Positions 62,400-64,000 of a stretch of 64,000 nucleotides of DNA are shown in pieces (the first letter of the stretch is position 1; the number at the start of each line of letters is the position of its first letter). The stretch is from Adiantum capillus-veneris (lineage: Eukaryota > Streptophyta > Polypodiopsida > Polypodiales > Pteridaceae). The stretch is taken from positions 39,935,558 through 39,999,557 of the forward strand of contig CM043946.1 in the NCBI GenBank assembly GCA_014529385.2, read 5' to 3'. A program made the translations under genes and the position numbers. The notes below the pieces were generated by a model. It saw only the letters and a list, made by a program, of their open reading frames with translations, was not told the origin of the DNA and ran no database searches.

Positions 62400-62561
62400 A
62401 AGACAAGCAAGAAGCTCTGTGAGACCTTGGGACTGCCTTAGTCTCAATTCTCCACCCAACCTCCCTTTATAGGCCTTGCCCCTAGGATCCCGTCTCCATT
62501 AGCAACCGGGGCCCTTTGCCCGGGCCGGTCCTTGACTTCCAGGGTAGCCCTTTGCCTGACA
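62400..62561 (-). repeat. LTR edge of another gypsy-type element (minus strand)
   Basis: The minus strand starts TGTCAGGCAAAGGG at 62561, directly after a purine tract (AAGGGGGAGTAA, 62562-62573). CCTATAAAGGGAGG near 62460 is a good promoter TATA. The lower limit is unknown; the LTR may extend into the satellite. Confidence 0.6.
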
Positions 62562-62740
62562 TTACTCCCCCTTGGAGATCCCCCTTGGAGAAGCGTTTTC
62601 GTCCTCGAAAACAAGAGTGATGATACACTTATGTTTTCCACCGTGGTATCCTTCATGGATCCATTTGTTTGCTTGATCGAAACACGGTTCAGTAGGAGGT
62701 TCAATGCAACCAAGAGTAACATCTTAATTTTCCACATTGT
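62562..62740 (-). pseudogene. Gypsy pol tail before the LTR (minus strand)
   Basis: The minus strand has TTCGAGGACGAAAACG followed by the purine-rich GGGGGAGTAATGTC, a context often found at the 3' end of plant gypsy pol. A 15-base duplication (CCCCCTTGGAGAT) lies at 62566-62595. No chromodomain or integrase is readable upstream, so the coding part is lost or very diverged. Confidence 0.45.
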
Positions 62741-64000
62741 TGTCCATTTGCAACCATCTGATTGTACCGGTTCCTATCCAAGCATACTGTGTAGAATCCA
62801 TTTAAACGCACATGAGCATGCTAAACGAGTTATCACAACAAAGATGTACCAGAAAGAGTACCTCTTTTCACTTTCCATGAAAATAACTTGCTGACATAAC
62901 TTATCAGCCAGGTTTAAGTCCTTGACTTGTTCTCAAATTTTCATATGTAAACAACCCCACCATAACTATTGTGCAAGGTTGAGAACCTAACTTATACATG
63001 AAGAGGCTAAACCTAGTCGCAAACATTCTTTACCTTATGGTAAGCAAACTCCAAGTAGAGCACTAAATGCTTACTAATTGGATTACTTGGTTCTAACGTA
63101 CGCACTTTACATATCCTTTTGCACATGATTACACTTTGTAATCTGCCTATCCCCTTGGATAACTGACAATATTGAGGTGTTTTTTTGTAATCTGCCTAGC
63201 CCCTTGGATAATTGACACTACTGAGGTATTTTTCCCCACGGTGTATAGTCAGTCTTCCCAGGTGATCCATACACGGGGATCACAACATCATACAACATTG
63301 CTGAGCAAACAACAATGTCCTAAATAACCATCTTGGTTAACATGAAAAATCCACAAGCACCCAAACCGAGCCATGGCCTCTATTGGTGATTAGTAGATCC
63401 AAAAGTAAGCTTAGAGAGATATTGCACATACAGTGAAAAATGCTTCATAAGCAACTAATGTGATGAATATGCATGCCGCTCCAGATCAGCCTTTGCTAAA
63501 CACTAGGGCCCATAACACCTAGTGTGCATGCATTTAGCAAAAAATAGATCCAAACCTGTATATCCATGATCATCCTTACCAATACTTATGGCGAATGTGA
63601 TGCTCCTAGCACACATTACAGAGGAATGTAAATAGTTCTGAAAAGAAACTAAATACTTTCAGCTTTAATCATTTGCAAGCCTTGCTGAAATGTTTGAACC
63701 ATAATAGAATGGGAAACACTTATCACTTCTAGGTACAAACAATGAAACCTTTTCATTAATAACTCATAGCCTTGCTATATGCATAAACAACCATCTGTAA
63801 TATTGTTTAGCTCCACTTGCACCTTAACAAGTCATTATAAGTATCTGACAATTTTTGGCCACCAAAATTGCTGTTGATACGGCGTGTTGAAAATGGTATA
63901 GAAAACAGATTTGACTAGCACCTATGGACTTTGTCGTGACACATACTTGAAATAGTGGGCGCGAGTGTCAATCACAGAGATTTATATTCTCCACATGTGG
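62741..64000. other. Unassigned sequence to window end
   Basis: No gene recognised. A 50-bp tandem pair lies at 63136-63233 (TTTGTAATCTGCCTA..CCTTGGATAA..TGACA). The plus-strand frame at 62532-62894 has no domain. Confidence 0.4.

Overview
The window is nuclear DNA of a land plant, and almost all of it is transposable-element sequence. Three things support this. LTR retrotransposons carry plant-type initiator-Met primer sites (TGGTATCAGAGC). Ty3/gypsy elements have a C-terminal chromodomain-like segment. One intron-containing gene (ALG13) has GT..AG introns. The size of the repeats and the long CT/GA tracts fit a large repeat-rich genome, but I cannot name the species. No prokaryotic, organellar or CRISPR feature is visible.

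Layout. 0.0-5.3 kb: low-complexity DNA, then a decayed LINE (ORF1, then ORF2 with endonuclease, reverse transcriptase and a C-terminal CCHC). 5.3-7.8 kb: the only recognisable host gene, a three-exon ALG13 on the minus strand, which encodes the catalytic subunit of the UDP-GlcNAc transferase of the dolichol pathway. 7.8-29.7 kb: an old nest. Copia fragments lie at 7.8-8.2 and 26.0-29.4 kb on the plus strand. Between them are two minus-strand gypsy remnants (called J and F here). J is split by gypsy B (9295-22294). Gypsy B is itself hit by repeat E, a solo LTR C, a solo LTR D and a complete non-autonomous element C. A hAT-like insertion in the copia RNase H holds the small LTR element G.

29.7-49.9 kb: a cleaner nest with target-site duplications (TSDs) readable at three levels. 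Copia-like remnant L contains gypsy A (32848-47461, TSD GTTCT). Gypsy A contains non-autonomous element K (36354-44117, TSD TGATC). K contains copia B (36985-42117, TSD ACATC). Copia B is intact: its 227-bp LTRs look identical and it has one uninterrupted gag-pol frame of about 1425 codons, so it is the youngest insertion here. 49.9-57.4 kb: decayed, mostly unrecognised sequence. 57.4-58.4 kb: a second copy of repeat E. 58.4-62.4 kb: a complex satellite-like block built from degenerate TACTGG/GGTACT repeats. 62.4-62.6 kb: the PPT and LTR edge of another minus-strand gypsy. The rest is unassigned.

Elements L (host), A, K and copia B can be ordered in time by nesting. A, B and K share an LTR block, which suggests K used the proteins of the A/B family. 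The letters are labels for this window only, not published family names. Family-level calls rest on protein motifs read by eye, and element boundaries rest on TSD, PBS and LTR matches.
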